The position numbers and the translations under genes were made by a program. A DNA stretch of 64,000 bases from Lingula anatina (lineage: Eukaryota; Brachiopoda; Lingulata; Lingulida; Lingulidae), in NCBI RefSeq assembly GCF_001039355.2, contig NW_019775425.1:141036-205035 (forward strand). Reading direction: 5' to 3'. Shown here piece after piece: positions 12,501 through 24,187 of this stretch (position 1 is the stretch's first letter; each line of letters begins with the position of its first letter). The notes beneath the pieces were generated by a model. That model ran no database searches, was not told the DNA's origin, and was given only the letters and a program-made list of their open reading frames with translations.

Positions 12501-13574
12501 AGTTACGTTTGGTGGCCCAATATTGATACGGAAGTGGAGAGAAAAGTAAGAGACTGTGACAGTTGTCAAGTTAATAGCCAACTACCACCATCAGCACCAC
12601 TCCAACCTTGGGAGTGGCCTGGACGCCCATGGCACAGAATTCACATTGATTACATGGGTCCTTTTGAAGGACGCATGATATTAGTTATTGTCGATGCACA
12701 CAGCAAGTTTGTGGATGCACATGTGGTGCATTCTGCGACCACCTCAGTAACACTGACTAAGCTTAGGCAAACTTTTGCCATGATGGGAATTCCCAACACC
12801 ATTGTATCTGACAATGGAACATGTTTCACTAGTGAGGAGTTCACTCAATTCTGCAAATGCAATGGCATTCAACACATAACAAGTTCACCGTACCACCCAG
12901 CTAGTAATGGTTTAGCTGAACGAGCTGTTCAAACCATTAAAAATGGACTTAAGAAAGCAGACAGTGTGGGAAACCTTGAGGATAGACTGTACAGACTGTT
13001 GCTTATGTACCGAGTTACCCCTCAAACTACAACAGGGCAAGCACCAGCAGATCTTGTTATGAAGCATAAACCTAGAACAAGGCTGGATTTAGTTAAGCCA
13101 GATGTCAACTTACACAACAAAGTAGTACAGAAACAAGATTATGACAAAGTACGTCATGACATGAAGGCCATTCACACCACTTTCTACCCAGGTGACACTG
13201 TGTGGGCTGTAAATTTCCAAGGAAAGCCTAAATGGTTACCCGGAGTACTTCAAGAACGTTTAGGCCCGCTAACCTTCACAGTACGTTTGCAAGATGGGCG
13301 ACTTTGGAGGAGACACCAGGATCACCTAAAAGCAAGGAGTCCAGAGGAAGGTCATTCAAACGATAGAGGCAAGTGTGAGTTGACAGTGGAAATGCCTCCT
13401 ATGACAAGTCCTACAAATAACTCAGTACCAGAGATTAGAGTTCCAGAGACTGTGGTACCTGAACCCACCCCTGTAGAAGAGAGGGAACCCCAAGAAATAA
13501 CTGTAAATTCTGATACTGTTGTTTTGAGACGTTCAAACAGGATATCTAAGCCACCAGACAGGCTGAATTTGTGA
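9531..13574 (+). CDS. Gag-Pol polyprotein of the Ty3/Gypsy element
   Basis: The frame encodes about 1347 residues without a stop or frameshift. ATG 9531 is chosen because the open frame to its left runs back through LTR and leader sequence and the contig join. Domains in order: Gag with a CX2CX4HX4C zinc knuckle near residue 240 and a second Cys/His cluster just before it; aspartic protease with DTGA at about 327; reverse transcriptase with YLDD at 607-610; RNase H with DASPYGVGAVL and TDHKPL (~823); integrase with an HHCC zinc region (HESHPG...CDSCQ) and catalytic D1040, D1094 and E1130, giving D-35-E spacing. All catalytic residues are present, so the copy could be functional. It supplies protease, reverse transcription and integration for the element. 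Gag and Pol are fused in one frame, as in several Gypsy lineages. The lineage within Gypsy is not assigned. Confidence 0.93.
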   Translation: MNFARATFPAFSTTPTENAGIRWEKWIKRLDNFIVSENITIDAQKKALLLHLAGEEVFELSETIGVVDDDDFTDTKQKLTQHFLPRRNVEYEVYVFRQATQLPSETLDAFCARLKTLSKHCEFQNATREIKSQIIQKCSEPKVREKGIRDSELTLENLLQYGRTLEATRSQSKIMSGECQEHEQEINMLRKHPKQDPVKQTPSHQQQQTKISQHSSSCPGCGGPRHNNRSQQCPAWGKQCRHCNKDNHFSRVCRARLLTNNYVQSDCTPQAQANPQLETLPHQPQATPVPETPIYQFLYSTNNTKPSTPPYTCKFVIGDSPSELQIDTGASVTILSSSNAQTMTINGVPLLNKMQKDNATNLVTYSGGIIKPLGQVTVPVCYEGNTYSLPCYVVQGSGPNLLGRDWIQAIAPQWSPIFMVSTEDYTTKFPQLFNDGLGKLNNMDAKLHVDENAIPVYCRPRPVPLAMKGKVEAELERLVADGVLRPVQHSDWAAPIVPVLKPNGEIRICGDYKLTINTASRVERYPIPSIDDLYASLSGGQYYSKLDLSHAYQQICLHPDSQLLTTINTTKGLFAYTRLCYGIASAPGIFQRLMEQVVQNIPMVSVYLDDILVSGRSYEEAHTNLITVLQRLQEAGLRLRKEKCTFMQRSVVYLGHRLDSEGIHPTDDKLLAIQKAPTPTTVAELRSYLGLLNYYHRFLKNLSTVLAPLHELLHEKAKWHWKAEQERAFQESKKLLQSSQVLVYYNPELPLLLSCDASPYGVGAVLSHRMPDGSDKPIAFTSRTLTSAEKNYAHLEREGLAIIHGLTKFHKYLYGRDFCIQTDHKPLLGLLKEDKPISHMASARIQRWSLILGNYQYHLEYRSGSSNSNADALSRLPLISAQPTSTTPEENQQVFAFLDNETLVTSDMIRQWTSRDPILSQVCRYVQDGWPEKLDQHYDAYVRRRHELSVEQGILMWGLRVVVPPQGREFLLNELHESHPGIVRMKGLARSYVWWPNIDTEVERKVRDCDSCQVNSQLPPSAPLQPWEWPGRPWHRIHIDYMGPFEGRMILVIVDAHSKFVDAHVVHSATTSVTLTKLRQTFAMMGIPNTIVSDNGTCFTSEEFTQFCKCNGIQHITSSPYHPASNGLAERAVQTIKNGLKKADSVGNLEDRLYRLLLMYRVTPQTTTGQAPADLVMKHKPRTRLDLVKPDVNLHNKVVQKQDYDKVRHDMKAIHTTFYPGDTVWAVNFQGKPKWLPGVLQERLGPLTFTVRLQDGRLWRRHQDHLKARSPEEGHSNDRGKCELTVEMPPMTSPTNNSVPEIRVPETVVPEPTPVEEREPQEITVNSDTVVLRRSNRISKPPDRLNL

Positions 13575-14072
13575 TTTTGTTCATTGGATGTTCAGTGACT
13601 TGATTTAAAGGAGCGATTGAAGACTGGATGTTCAAAGATTTTTTTTTTTTCTTTTCTACATGTTCAGGGATTTTCTAGTTACATTGTTAGACTTCAGAAG
13701 TTCAGAGACTGTTTAAAAAAAAAAAAAAAAAAAACTTTCTGATTTTCAGTTTTATTTTATTTTTTTTTAATGAACTTTATCTTGCAAAGATATTTGTCAT
13801 ACAAATGTTGGCATTTAGACTTTAAATGCCTGTTTAATTATTACAAACAGTCATGTTGGACCTTTAACAAGTTTACTTACAGGCATACATCCTCTGCTGA
13901 CTGGAGCATAATTGACATTTCTTAACAAGCATCATCAGGCATGGACCTTAACTTGATTGTTCTTAAAACTGTTATATGGACAAGTTATAATCGCATTTTC
14001 TTTATTTGCAACTAAAAAGACTTCTCATTTTAGAATTTATCAGCACTATATTATAGTAAACAGTAGTTTTAA

Positions 14073-14087
14073 CTAAAGGGGGAGGAA
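14073..14087 (+). other. Polypurine tract of the retrotransposon
   Basis: AACTAAAGGGGGAGGAA lies immediately before the 3' LTR, in the usual place for the plus-strand primer. Confidence 0.8.
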
Positions 14088-14262
14088 TGTCGTGTTCCGC
14101 ATATTCCTTATTTTTGTAGCACCCTTATGCGTTCCAAGTAGAAATCTCTGTTTTAGTTGGTTCAATAAAGCATGGTTTCCAAACCGCACGGACTTTAATT
14201 TGCTGTCTAAAAACTAGAGTGTTACTCTGTATATTCCACGAATATCAGGGCCATACACGACA
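14088..14262 (+). repeat. 3' LTR
   Basis: 175 bp, the same length as the 5' LTR, with one visible difference (CCGCACGG versus CCACACGG). Followed by target repeat CAGCT at 14263-14267. Confidence 0.93.
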
Positions 14263-14697
14263 CAGCTACATGTAGTTCTCAAATCATAATCAGTCTTACA
14301 ATATCAATTCAAAAATGAACCCAAATATCTAACACTATGAACCACCAGAGTACAAGGATAAATAGCTGCTACCACACATTCAGCTGGCACATTTGTTTGA
14401 CAGATCTATAATTTTAGAAAAATGACAGCTACAAAGTGTCTCCCAATTGACCCCTCCTTCTTTTGTAGAAATCAAGCTAAATATAATCTACTAGAAGCTA
14501 TCACCTCCAGCTGTTCCTCAAGTACAGCAGTACCAGATGGGTATGTGTAGTGAATGTCCTTTGCTGACTCCTGCTATCTATATATACTACATATCCATGG
14601 TCTCACAGATCCGCAGACTAAATATTCCATGATGACTTCCCCGCCTACACATGGCCGTCACTGCAGGGTCCTTAAGAGACCATTCCCACAGATATTT

Positions 14698-14889
14698 GGA
14701 TCGATCTATCTCCTTGGAGAGTCTCACTAAATTGCTATCAACATAACTGGCTTAATGTCTGTCACGCCTAGTAAAGCTGTTAGGGGGTAATTATCTTTAC
14801 CCTAGCTGATTCAGTAGGCATGACAGACATTTAAGCAGGTTAGTTGATAGCAATATATAGTGAGACTCCCCAAGGAGTTAGACCGATCC
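14698..14889. repeat. Imperfect inverted repeat (fold-back element)
   Basis: Left blocks GGATCGATCTATCTCCTTGG, GAGTCTCACTA, TTGCTATCAAC and AATGTCTGTCA recur in reverse complement on the right (TGACAGACATT, GTTGATAGCAA, TAGTGAGACTC, CCAAGGAGTTAGACCGATCC). The centre is about 50 bp. Looks like a MITE or fold-back element. Confidence 0.75.
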
Positions 14890-17800
14890 AGACGGATCGA
14901 TCTAGGTATGGGAACCCAGTCTAAATCTCTTAGCTGAGATTTAATTCTTTTAATGGTGCACGTAGAGGCGGGGAGACGGTCAAGGGTTTAAGCTGCACTG
15001 CTTTTAAATATGGTCGGCCATATTTAGTCAGCATATCAGTTAGTCCACATATTATACCAACTGAACCATACCCACAAGAAAACCTGCTGGTCAACTGAAC
15101 CAAGAAAATTGCTGGAAATCTGCTGTTAAAGTAGTTAATCTTGGTGAGCCTAAGCAAAATCCTACAGACATCGCAGATCCATCAAAGACACAGAGGCCAT
15201 ATATGACACTCTATTAACTATTAACTCTATTAAGTATCCCCCTGTCTGCCACTCCCTCCCCCCAAAAAGAAAATTTAAAAAACAAGTGAAACTCAAAAAT
15301 CTCAGCAATATTTTCTTCCCTGCACATATTACAGTTAACTTGCTGTCGTCTGATGTTTTACTTGCTTTGCTCATATTTTATCTTTCTGCTCCCCCTCCCC
15401 ATCCTATTAGCAGAGTTATGGTTGAACTGCCAGTACTCTGTCAAAATTGATATATAGGGGATGGTTAAAAGCAGAGCAGATAAATTATTACACAATTATT
15501 TCCACAATATCAGGGCTATATAAACAAGTATATAATTATACATATTTATAATGTAAATGCACTGAGTGCACTTCAGCCTTACTTCATAACTGCATTCATC
15601 TATCTTCATCATCTCTTTCTTAAAATGACATAAAAGAATGAAAAAAATAAAAGTGCGAAAGAATAACAGCCCTTCCTGCAATATTATCATTAGTAATAAA
15701 CATCCATCCTGTAGCACATGTAAATTGTCCAAGTAATATCCAGATACTGGTTTTCTCTTTCCCTGTACCTTCCGACGTGCAAATAAAAAAAAAATGATAT
15801 TCATTAACCAGGTTACTGGCCCCGAATCTCTCATGGTACCATGAGGGTAGATAGCCTCTTCCAGACACCAACATATCCAAATCATCCTCTCTCCATTCCA
15901 TTCCATTACCTACCTTTTCCTCTCCCTACTATTTTGCCAAGTAGCTGGCACCAGACCTGGAGTGCATTTTATCCCACGCTGCTGCTGGGTTTATGAAATG
16001 ATAGGGACCTATATCAGTGTTTTCATACACCCCGTGTTTCGCGGGCTATATTTGTGCATGACAGCTAGCCCAAGTTTCTGAATTTTTGAGTATGTCCGAA
16101 TTAATGTTACAACTTACAGTAAAAATTTGTTCACTAAAAAATCATTGGAAACATACTTATAGATAGATTTGGTATAATTAATGGTTGGGTAAATTAATAT
16201 TCCTTGTCCACATCCAAAGAAATAAAGCTGGCTTAGAAATATGAAATATAAGTCACAAGTTGTCATCCATTTTTCATTTCTGCAGTCTTTTTCATGTTTC
16301 CCTCATTATAGCTTAAAAAATATAATAATCAAAGTCCCGACTGTGGGTTTTCACCAGTACTAATTTAACCTGCCCAATATCTCTCAGGGTGTCTTTTTTA
16401 AAGCATCAATTTTGTGTCAAATGTCCAGTGTCATGACAGCTTGCATGCTGCGACTCTACAAAAAATGGCAGTCCAAAACAATGGTGACTCTCACTAGTGA
16501 CAATGAGACTGCAGCCTGTCTTCACAGAAATGCACAAAAGACTGAACGAAAATTTAGTGAAAGTTCTTTTGAATACATGGTTTGCCTGTCCTTCTGATGT
16601 CCAGAATAAAACATGCATTTTTCATCTGAATGATTCAAACATTGATTTCCTTTATTCTGCAGCTAAAAAATTCTGGGGGTAAAATGTTTGATTTGATAAA
16701 AAAATGCTACAAAATTCAATTTTTTGCTGATTTTAATGACATGTAAAGTCCCTATAAAATTCACCCTTTTTCTCAAATTTTGTGAAAACTAGTATCACAT
16801 GCATCCCAATTCCACCAGTGTCTTCAAAAATGTACCCGGTACAAGCTGACATAACAACAACCACAATTACTCCTAAGTAGATTTTTAAGTGCAAACTCAC
16901 ACTGTGACACCTTTAATTTGTGAGCACATTTTCCTTTCTTTTCAAGGCCATTTTACATAACCAACTGCTGTGACCTGTATACCTTTTAAAACTAAAAACC
17001 TGCATGCTACTTTCAAAGAATAGCTTTGCAAATTATATTACTAATAGGTGGTTTTTAAACCAATGATATAGCCAGCACATATTACAAATATCTGTAGGAC
17101 GGGCTACTGGAACATCTAGATTAAGTCCAGACAGTACCAAGTTATAAGGTCTAAAACAGCCATCAAAGAGGTTAATTAATATTCTGTTGATTTCATTATC
17201 AGAAGACCAGCGGGGCCTTTCTGTAACCCCCACCTCACAGCTATAGACAGTGCTTAAACTCTTGGCTGTTTTATGTATCGACGTCAATACGAGACAATTA
17301 AATCACAATGGCAACACAATCTAGTCATCTGGGGAAACACGCTCATGAGATGCAAGCCCATTTACGTCAGTCCTCATGTTTGTAATTCCCTTAAGATTTC
17401 CTCCTATATAAAACAGGTCTTTAGCCAGCAACTGCAAAGGTGGGGGAGTTTTTTCTTTAAGCAAAAGCAGACTGTTTTAACTCCCATAGTCGATCCAACT
17501 AAAAAAAGGCATAGAAGCTAGATCAATTTTTAGCTCATAGCAGACCTTTTCAGCTACACCAATAGAGCTTAGCTTATTCTTTATAAACCCCTCCCCCTCA
17601 CTCCAAACAAACATGCATTCACGCATGCACGCACTCACATACACACACATGCACAAAACACACTCACAGCCTATGGGTCGTAAAAATCATAAAAAATAAT
17701 ATCCTGAGCATCCTTATGGACTAAGCCTGACGAGAACTAAAATATTCTCAGATCACCCCTCCAGGCATCTGGTCTATGTTGATAATCTTATGTCTCATCT

Positions 17801-20652
17801 GTTCTAGAATAGTCTATGGTGTAACTTTTCTGGTATTTCTGCATCTGACTACAGTACTTCCATATATATTCATCCTGGATGTTTAGAAGGGAGGGGGTCA
17901 TTTCATTTATTTATTTGTCTATGCGTTTTTTGTTTGTTGTAACTAATATCTTTATTGATTTTATTCAATTATGTATTAGCTGAAACTCAACAAATGTATC
18001 TGCAGTTGATGACCTGTCATGCATGGTTGAAACTAAAATGTCATGTATAAAATCATAGATCTGAAATGATTTCTATATACTGGCAATTCTAAAATATGTA
18101 AAATCACCACATTTGTGATCAAGGACCTTTGATGGAAACAGATCATCTCTTAAGAAACTATTTTCTTTTTGTTTGAGAATGGAAAAATGTGAAGAACTCA
18201 AAATCATTTTTAACAAAAAAAACTGAATCAAAATATCTCAAATGTAGTTGTGAATAGTTTCCTTTTTTTCTATTGTATGGATCCACTATATGTTAGCTTT
18301 CTAACTGACAGGCTGTAAATACATTAACACACTGGGAAATTCACTGTGAGGAGCCGCTTGGGACTACCCAGAAAATTACCAGGATTCCACATGTACCTAA
18401 AGATGATGATGTAGCACATATGGTCGTGTATGATGCCCTTTCAAAAACCACCTAAATTATTTATAAGACTCCATGCTCTCTGCACATCTGCTCAAGTGGT
18501 TGATGTGGCCAACTTAGATAACTGACTCAGTTAAGGGTTAAAAAAAAAGAAGCACAAATTTTCCCAAAGCGAGCTGCTTCTGTCTCCAAAATTTATCACC
18601 TATTCCTGCTTAAATGCAAGAGTTCATTATTGGAACATGAGGCCTTACTTATCTCACAAAAAAACCTGTGCTGGCTGCTTCAGGAAAAAATCTAGACAAG
18701 TTCTTTCTTTATGAAATAAGATAATTTTTCAGTATTTCAACTGCGTGTGTGTGTGTGTGTGTGTGTGTGCGAGCACAGTCATGACATATCATTTAAAGCT
18801 ACCTCTTGATGTCTGTTAGTACTGGTAGATCTGGGAGCAATTGAAATGTCAAGAAATATCCATATTTCCTCATTGCTGAAATGCCCAATACAATTGATAT
18901 GAGTCATATATATCTATCATGGCCATACCTTCTTAATAAGTTGCACACCTGACAAATATATTTATCTATCCAAAGTACATGTAAACCTTTTACAGGATAT
19001 CCCCCATGCATGCCAGGTTATTTAAAATATTATTTTTTATTGAAATATATATATGAGGTGTCTTAGCTTCCAGGTTAGGCATAATACATATCATTATACA
19101 ACAGGCCAAATTAATTTTCCTTAAAAGACCTGAAAAATATTGATAATAAGAAATATTGTAAGAGAATGTTTCAGGAACACCTACCTTTAAAGCCTGTACC
19201 AAAAAGATGTAGAGAAGATCTCTATATACATCTCTTTGCCTGTGCCAAAGGTGTGAAAGATGACTCAAAAGAAATTCTCAATTGGCAAAAAAATTGTCTG
19301 AACTCTATACAGTTTAGTCATCTTGTCAGTCTATCAAAATACAACTAGAGAAAAGCTGTTACTAATTATACTACTAAAATGACTACACCAGCTGAATGCT
19401 AATATTTCAAAAGAATCTCCAGTTTCAAATCAGCAAAGGACAATATTCTCCTTTTAAAGGCATACAATTAATATGGCAAAGATTTATCCTCCTGGAAATT
19501 TCATTAAAAACATTTTAACCAAATTATACCATTTCCACATCCCTTCACAGAACTTTAATCCAATTAATCCATTTTGAGTTCAAATTTTTTGTTTTTTAAG
19601 TCACTGGTGAATTTCACGTGTAACTGTAATTGGCATCTGATAAAAAATGATAGTTCAAAATGACTCTTTTCAAGAGTTGAGAGATAAAACAAGAAATTCA
19701 ATTAAGCCCAATCAAAATCAGAATCAAAATCAATATTGATCTCATGGTGGTAATGCCTATCCGTCTAAATACATGTAGATGCAAAGTTAATTTTAACAGA
19801 AAATATATAAAAAAATGCCTCCTTTGGTTCAAATACACTGATATTGTGGTAAATCAATATATATAACTTAAGATGTAATGGTAACTGCTATTGAGACACA
19901 CACACATACATACACGAACAAACACTCCATCCAAAAAACACACACTACTCACTTTTAGTGTTAAAACTGAAAATCTTCCTTTTGCCACTCCAAATACCCA
20001 CTGACTCCATCATAATTCTTAAAAGCAACAGTTCAGGAAATCAAAAAGCCCAATACCACTGTCTTAATGGTCGTGTGTTCTATTGTTCTGTGCTCTTATC
20101 AGACAATCATAAAAGCCCACAATATCCTCATTAGCCAATTTTGTGGCACGATGGCTTCTCTGTAATAATTTAAATAGAACTATTACTCCCCCGACGTCCT
20201 GGTATGACCTTTAAGCAATAAAGGAATCAAATTTATTTGAGAATATATTTCCTCCTTTTAGGAAATTTTTACACTCAAAAAAGCCATTGACTTACAAATG
20301 TTTCAGTCATGGAATGCAAAAGGTGTTGTGTAATCTTAAATACTTTTAAAATATGTTTTTCTTTCTGTAACCCATTTATTTGCAGAAATATTCAAATACA
20401 GACTGCTAACAGAATAGGAAAACCTATAAATGTCACATTTTCCTTAACTGCATCAATTCATAATGTGCCATCAGTGACATTTTCAACCACAGCTTACACC
20501 CTGTAACCTTGCTCTTATGAAAATTAACTTTTTAACAAGATATTCGTGGCATTTCTCTGGCTATTCATTAGCAGTGCACATTCCCATTCTGTGTTCTGTC
20601 AACTGATTTTTTTTTTATTTTGCACAACAGCTTCGACAGCACCAAGTCAACC

Positions 20653-20795
20653 TATAAGAATGAATTGAATTTTTCTTCAGTCAACAGCTAATATTGAGAT
20701 AGGTTTTTACCTCCAATATTAAATATTAAATATTGGAGGTAAAACCTATCTCAATATTAGCTGTTGACTGAAGAAAAATTCACATCATTCTTATA
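20653..20795. repeat. Near-perfect 143-bp hairpin (inverted repeat)
   Basis: The left arm reads TATAAGAATG...TTTTTCTTCAGTCAACAGC through TACCTCCAATATT; the right arm is its reverse complement with only a few mismatches, around a centre of AAATATTA. The motif ACCAAGTCAACCT occurs just left of the hairpin (20641) and again near 20826. Confidence 0.85.
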
Positions 20796-21708
20796 ACTTA
20801 ACACAGCTGATGAAATTCTTCTCTGACCAAGTCAACCTGCAGTAGAGAGTGTGTAGACTTCACCTAAGCTTATAAATACCACAATTGCTTTAGTTGAGAT
20901 GGAAATGGCTAACACATTCCTTCATCTCACCCAGTCACATCTGGCAATTATCTTGGAATCCTCTCAAAAGAAGGAAGCATGCAGTTCAAATTATTATATA
21001 CTCTGTTAACCCATGGTGCAGCTGAGCAGGTCTATAGATTTAAGATTCAGTTTTTAAATGGTGGAATAGCTCTAACCACATATTATTTGCTTAAGAGATG
21101 GTTTGAACAGATCCATAAAGACAAGTCATATATTGCAAAAAGCAATTTTTTAGATTTTAACATATAAGATAAAAATAATTTCATCATACAATCCATCCAT
21201 TACAAGTTGCAGCAAATATATGTTGTGATTAAATAGTCTTTAATAATCACTAAGAATTTAGCAGACTGGCATTTGGTTTTAAAGTAAAATCTCTCCTCGG
21301 CCCAGCTACGGTGCATCCAGGTTGCTGCTAATCAAAACAAAGAGTCCAGAGAAAATACCCCAATAATACCACCATTCAAACTGCAAATTGCCCTTACGCG
21401 TGCCAGTAAAAGTATTACTGTATTCTATTGTTCACCAACAATGTGCCCAATAGCCATTATGCCATATGATTACAGGGGACACACAAATTTTAGGATCCTG
21501 GGTGGCTGAATGAAGTGCACCTCAGCACTTGTCAAGGCGTGAGGAGTAAATTACAAAGTGGTACAATAATTATTGGGTGTTTAGTGTCTAGAAAGCATAT
21601 GGTGACTTTAAGCAGAACAGGTGGTTGGAAATATATGGGTATTCAACCTTTGTGTTTCTTGCTTTTGTTATATTGTCTTTCATTTATTCTCTCTGTATTT
21701 CATTCTCT

Positions 21709-21740
21709 CTCTCTCTCTCTCTCTCGATCTGGATCTCTAG

Positions 21741-21770
<30 letters not shown>
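21709..21770. repeat. (CT)n microsatellite, interrupted
   Basis: Two CT runs separated by GATCTGGATCTCTAGTT. Confidence 0.9.
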
Positions 21771-21772
<2 letters not shown>

Positions 21773-22281
21773 TTTTGACCATAACAATATTAAATTAAGT
21801 ACAATACATTCCATATTTTGTACATATTCATGATTGTAGCTTTTTAAAAAAGAGCAGTCTCAATTATGGAAGAACACCTCTACATTACAAACAAACTGAT
21901 TCATAAATCTATTTAGATACTTCTCATTTTGGCTTGTCCCATGTCTTGTCATTAATGCACTATAAATATCACAGGTAACAGCATATTTTGAGGGTTACTG
22001 GACAGTTCAGCTTCAGGCCAGGTAATAAAATTACCTTTGAAGCATCACTACTCAAAACAAACCAGTGGGTGATAGTGAAGAATGCCTGTTATGGTTATTG
22101 TTCTATTACTGCCTATTTATGACACTTATGTACCTGGTGTCAAAGAAACAGGATAAAAATAACATACCTGAAATAATAACCACTTATTACTATTTTATAA
22201 ATGTCATTTTTCAGTGCAAAAACAGGTGGAAAAAAACAAAAATACATTCTATGCCCTTGTTGCCCAGGCAATGAAATGTGA

Positions 22282-22286
<5 letters not shown>

Positions 22287-22325
<39 letters not shown>
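22287..22325. repeat. (CT)n microsatellite
   Basis: Pure CT run of about 19 units. Confidence 0.95.
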
Positions 22326-22328
<3 letters not shown>

Positions 22329-22577
22329 CACAAAACAATTCTGAAATATATTTCTGTTAACAGACAGTTGATATTGTGATTAATAAAGAAACATAAGAAA
22401 ACAATACTGAGGTTTTACACTGGCATATTCCATATTTTAGGCAAACAACTGATTTCCACCAATCAGCACTGGCTTTAATGATAATTTTTTGAAGTGTTTT
22501 TTTTTAGTCAAGAATATTTTACACATTTAGAAAAATATAAATATGCCAGTATGAATCTCATTAAAAAAAAACCCTAC

Positions 22578-23198
22578 CTGTATATCTGGGTAAAGATTTG
22601 CTCCCAATTTCTCCATAGCACCTGAATGTAGAGGGTCCCCATGTTCCATACACCTTGCGACATTCCAAATTTTCCTTCTGAGGAGTCCTCACACTTGCAA
22701 CGAGGGGGGACCTGCTTCTTGCCATAAATTTATCCTTTAATGTCTGTGGATTAAACCCTTCAGGATTTTCCCTCTTCTGTCTAGCAGGGAGAGGAGGCAA
22801 AGCTTTTCCCAAATTTGAATTTTTCTCCAGTTTTTTTGGAGAAGATTTCATGTGACCTTCACCCTCTTCTTGGCCAGTTTGAACAGCAGAATTCATCCAT
22901 TCTGGTGGTATCTTTGGATATGATTTTATTTTACCCTGCTGTCTTCCTGAATTATTATTATTATTATTTATTGGTTGTTGTCTAGGTAGTGTTCCGTAGC
23001 ACTGATTTATCACTTCTCGATTGCTGCCTGAATTAATTAGTGGTTTCCGGGGCAATGTTCCATAACAAGGTCTCACATTATCTGTCTGACGCCTTGTTGA
23101 GCTGCGGAACGACTGGTAGCGAACATCAGCACGGCTGAATTTGTTGGTCAAGTTCTCCATAGCACACAAAATTCGTAGTCAAATCTTCACCAAATCAC
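22578..23198 (-). CDS. First coding exon of an unrecognised proline/YGTLPR-motif protein
   Basis: On the minus strand an acceptor (TTTTTACAG) opens the exon at 23198. About 38 nt of 5' UTR precede ATG at 23160, and the frame stays open to a donor (CAG|GTAGGG) at 22578, giving about 194 residues ending in phase 1. The sequence is protein-like and low in hydrophobics. It has two CYGTLPR motifs (residues ~32-38 and 54-60), related VYGTWG and CYGEIG further on, a poly-Asn run (65-70), and PPLPAR (~122-127), a PxxPxR class II SH3-binding consensus. This suggests a cytoplasmic scaffold or adaptor with SH3 partners and possible tyrosine phosphorylation, but the family is not recognised. An acceptor upstream of the ATG implies at least one non-coding 5' exon to the right. 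The 3' exons, to the left, were not found. Confidence 0.65.
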
Positions 23199-23933
23199 CT
23201 GTAAAAATTATATACATATAGAATAGTAAGCAATGCTTATTAAATATAAATATTGTTATACGGCATTAAAAAATCCTCTGTAGAACATAACCACAGATTA
23301 TTAGACTAAGTAAGCTTTCCTGCTCAATGAGATTCCATGATTGATAATAAATACTAAGTGTTTACCATCAACCAAAACAAAAAAATCTACTAGACCAGTG
23401 CACTTGACAATTGACTTCGTAGCCAGTATACTATTACATGTACTTCTTTTTACATGTATTAAAGTATGCTCTATATGTATTACTGACAACGCCCACAGCA
23501 CTTTTCTCAAGTCTCTTTTTTGTCGTCTTTCAGAAATACAGCTCAGGCAAATATCACCTGTTTCTCTCCCCAGACTGGTCTCAGGTGTGCCAGGTGAGAT
23601 AATTGACCAATTACCTGGTGATCGCAACCTACCTACCTAGCTACTTCTCTGAAGAGTGCATTAAAGTGCCTGCTTACAAACTAGATGCACTAATAGACTT
23701 AAAGTCAAGTATATGGTGTCCTTCAATTTCAACTGTTCCAGTCAAGATTCATGTACAATGTAGGCTGAACTTCTAAACAATAAAGGAAGAGCCCCCGTTG
23801 AATATCAAAAGTAGAACAATTTTTCAAAATACATAATGGTGCCTGTCAAAATTAATAATACCTGTTATTTAATTGCATCTAGTTCAGTAATTAACTAGAA
23901 ATGGCAGATGGGTACATTGATAATAGGTATTTA

Positions 23934-24187
23934 GGGCTCATTCCCAATGAAACTGTTGTTCTACATGTACGTAGATCAATCTAACTCCACAGGCACTCTC
24001 GTTAATTTCAATCAGATTAACAGATTAACATACCTTTTGTTTCCAACCTACTCCTTAAATGAACAGTTTTTCTACTCAACACCAGGAGGAGACATGTCAA
24101 TCTGTTGATCTGACTGCATTCAGCAAGAGTCTCCACAAAGTTGGATCAATCTAAGTGGAAAGATTTTTTTTATTGGGAATGAGCCCA
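23934..24187. repeat. TIR element (GGGCTCATTCCCAAT)
   Basis: GGGCTCATTCCCAAT at the left end and its reverse complement ATTGGGAATGAGCCC at the right end enclose about 220 bp, with a sub-terminal GATCAATCTAA motif near both ends. Non-coding MITE-like element. Confidence 0.75.

Larger units (their letters stand above)
9137..14262 (+). mobile_element. Complete Ty3/Gypsy LTR retrotransposon
   Basis: Two 175-bp LTRs (9137-9311 and 14088-14262) begin TGTCGTG and end CACGACA and differ at about one visible base. The element is flanked by the 5-bp direct repeat CAGCT (9132-9136 and 14263-14267), the target-site duplication. A candidate primer-binding region (TGGCGACGAGGAACGG) starts 4 nt after the 5' LTR, and a polypurine tract (AAAGGGGGAGGAA) abuts the 3' LTR. 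The single gag-pol frame has domain order PR-RT-RNase H-IN, which places it in Ty3/Gypsy (Metaviridae); no env-like frame follows. A single N at 9403 marks a redundant join, since 9236-9402 repeats 9404-9571, so the true element is probably near 4.96 kb. Near-identical LTRs and an open frame indicate recent insertion. Confidence 0.95.
14890..22577. other. Non-coding stretch with microsatellites and one long hairpin
   Basis: No supported exon was found. Holds GT (18745-18769) and CT (21709-21770, 22287-22325) microsatellites, AT-rich sequence and the 143-bp hairpin at 20653. It probably includes intron sequence of the minus-strand gene whose first coding exon is at 22578-23198, but no downstream exon of that gene could be identified. 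Confidence 0.5.
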
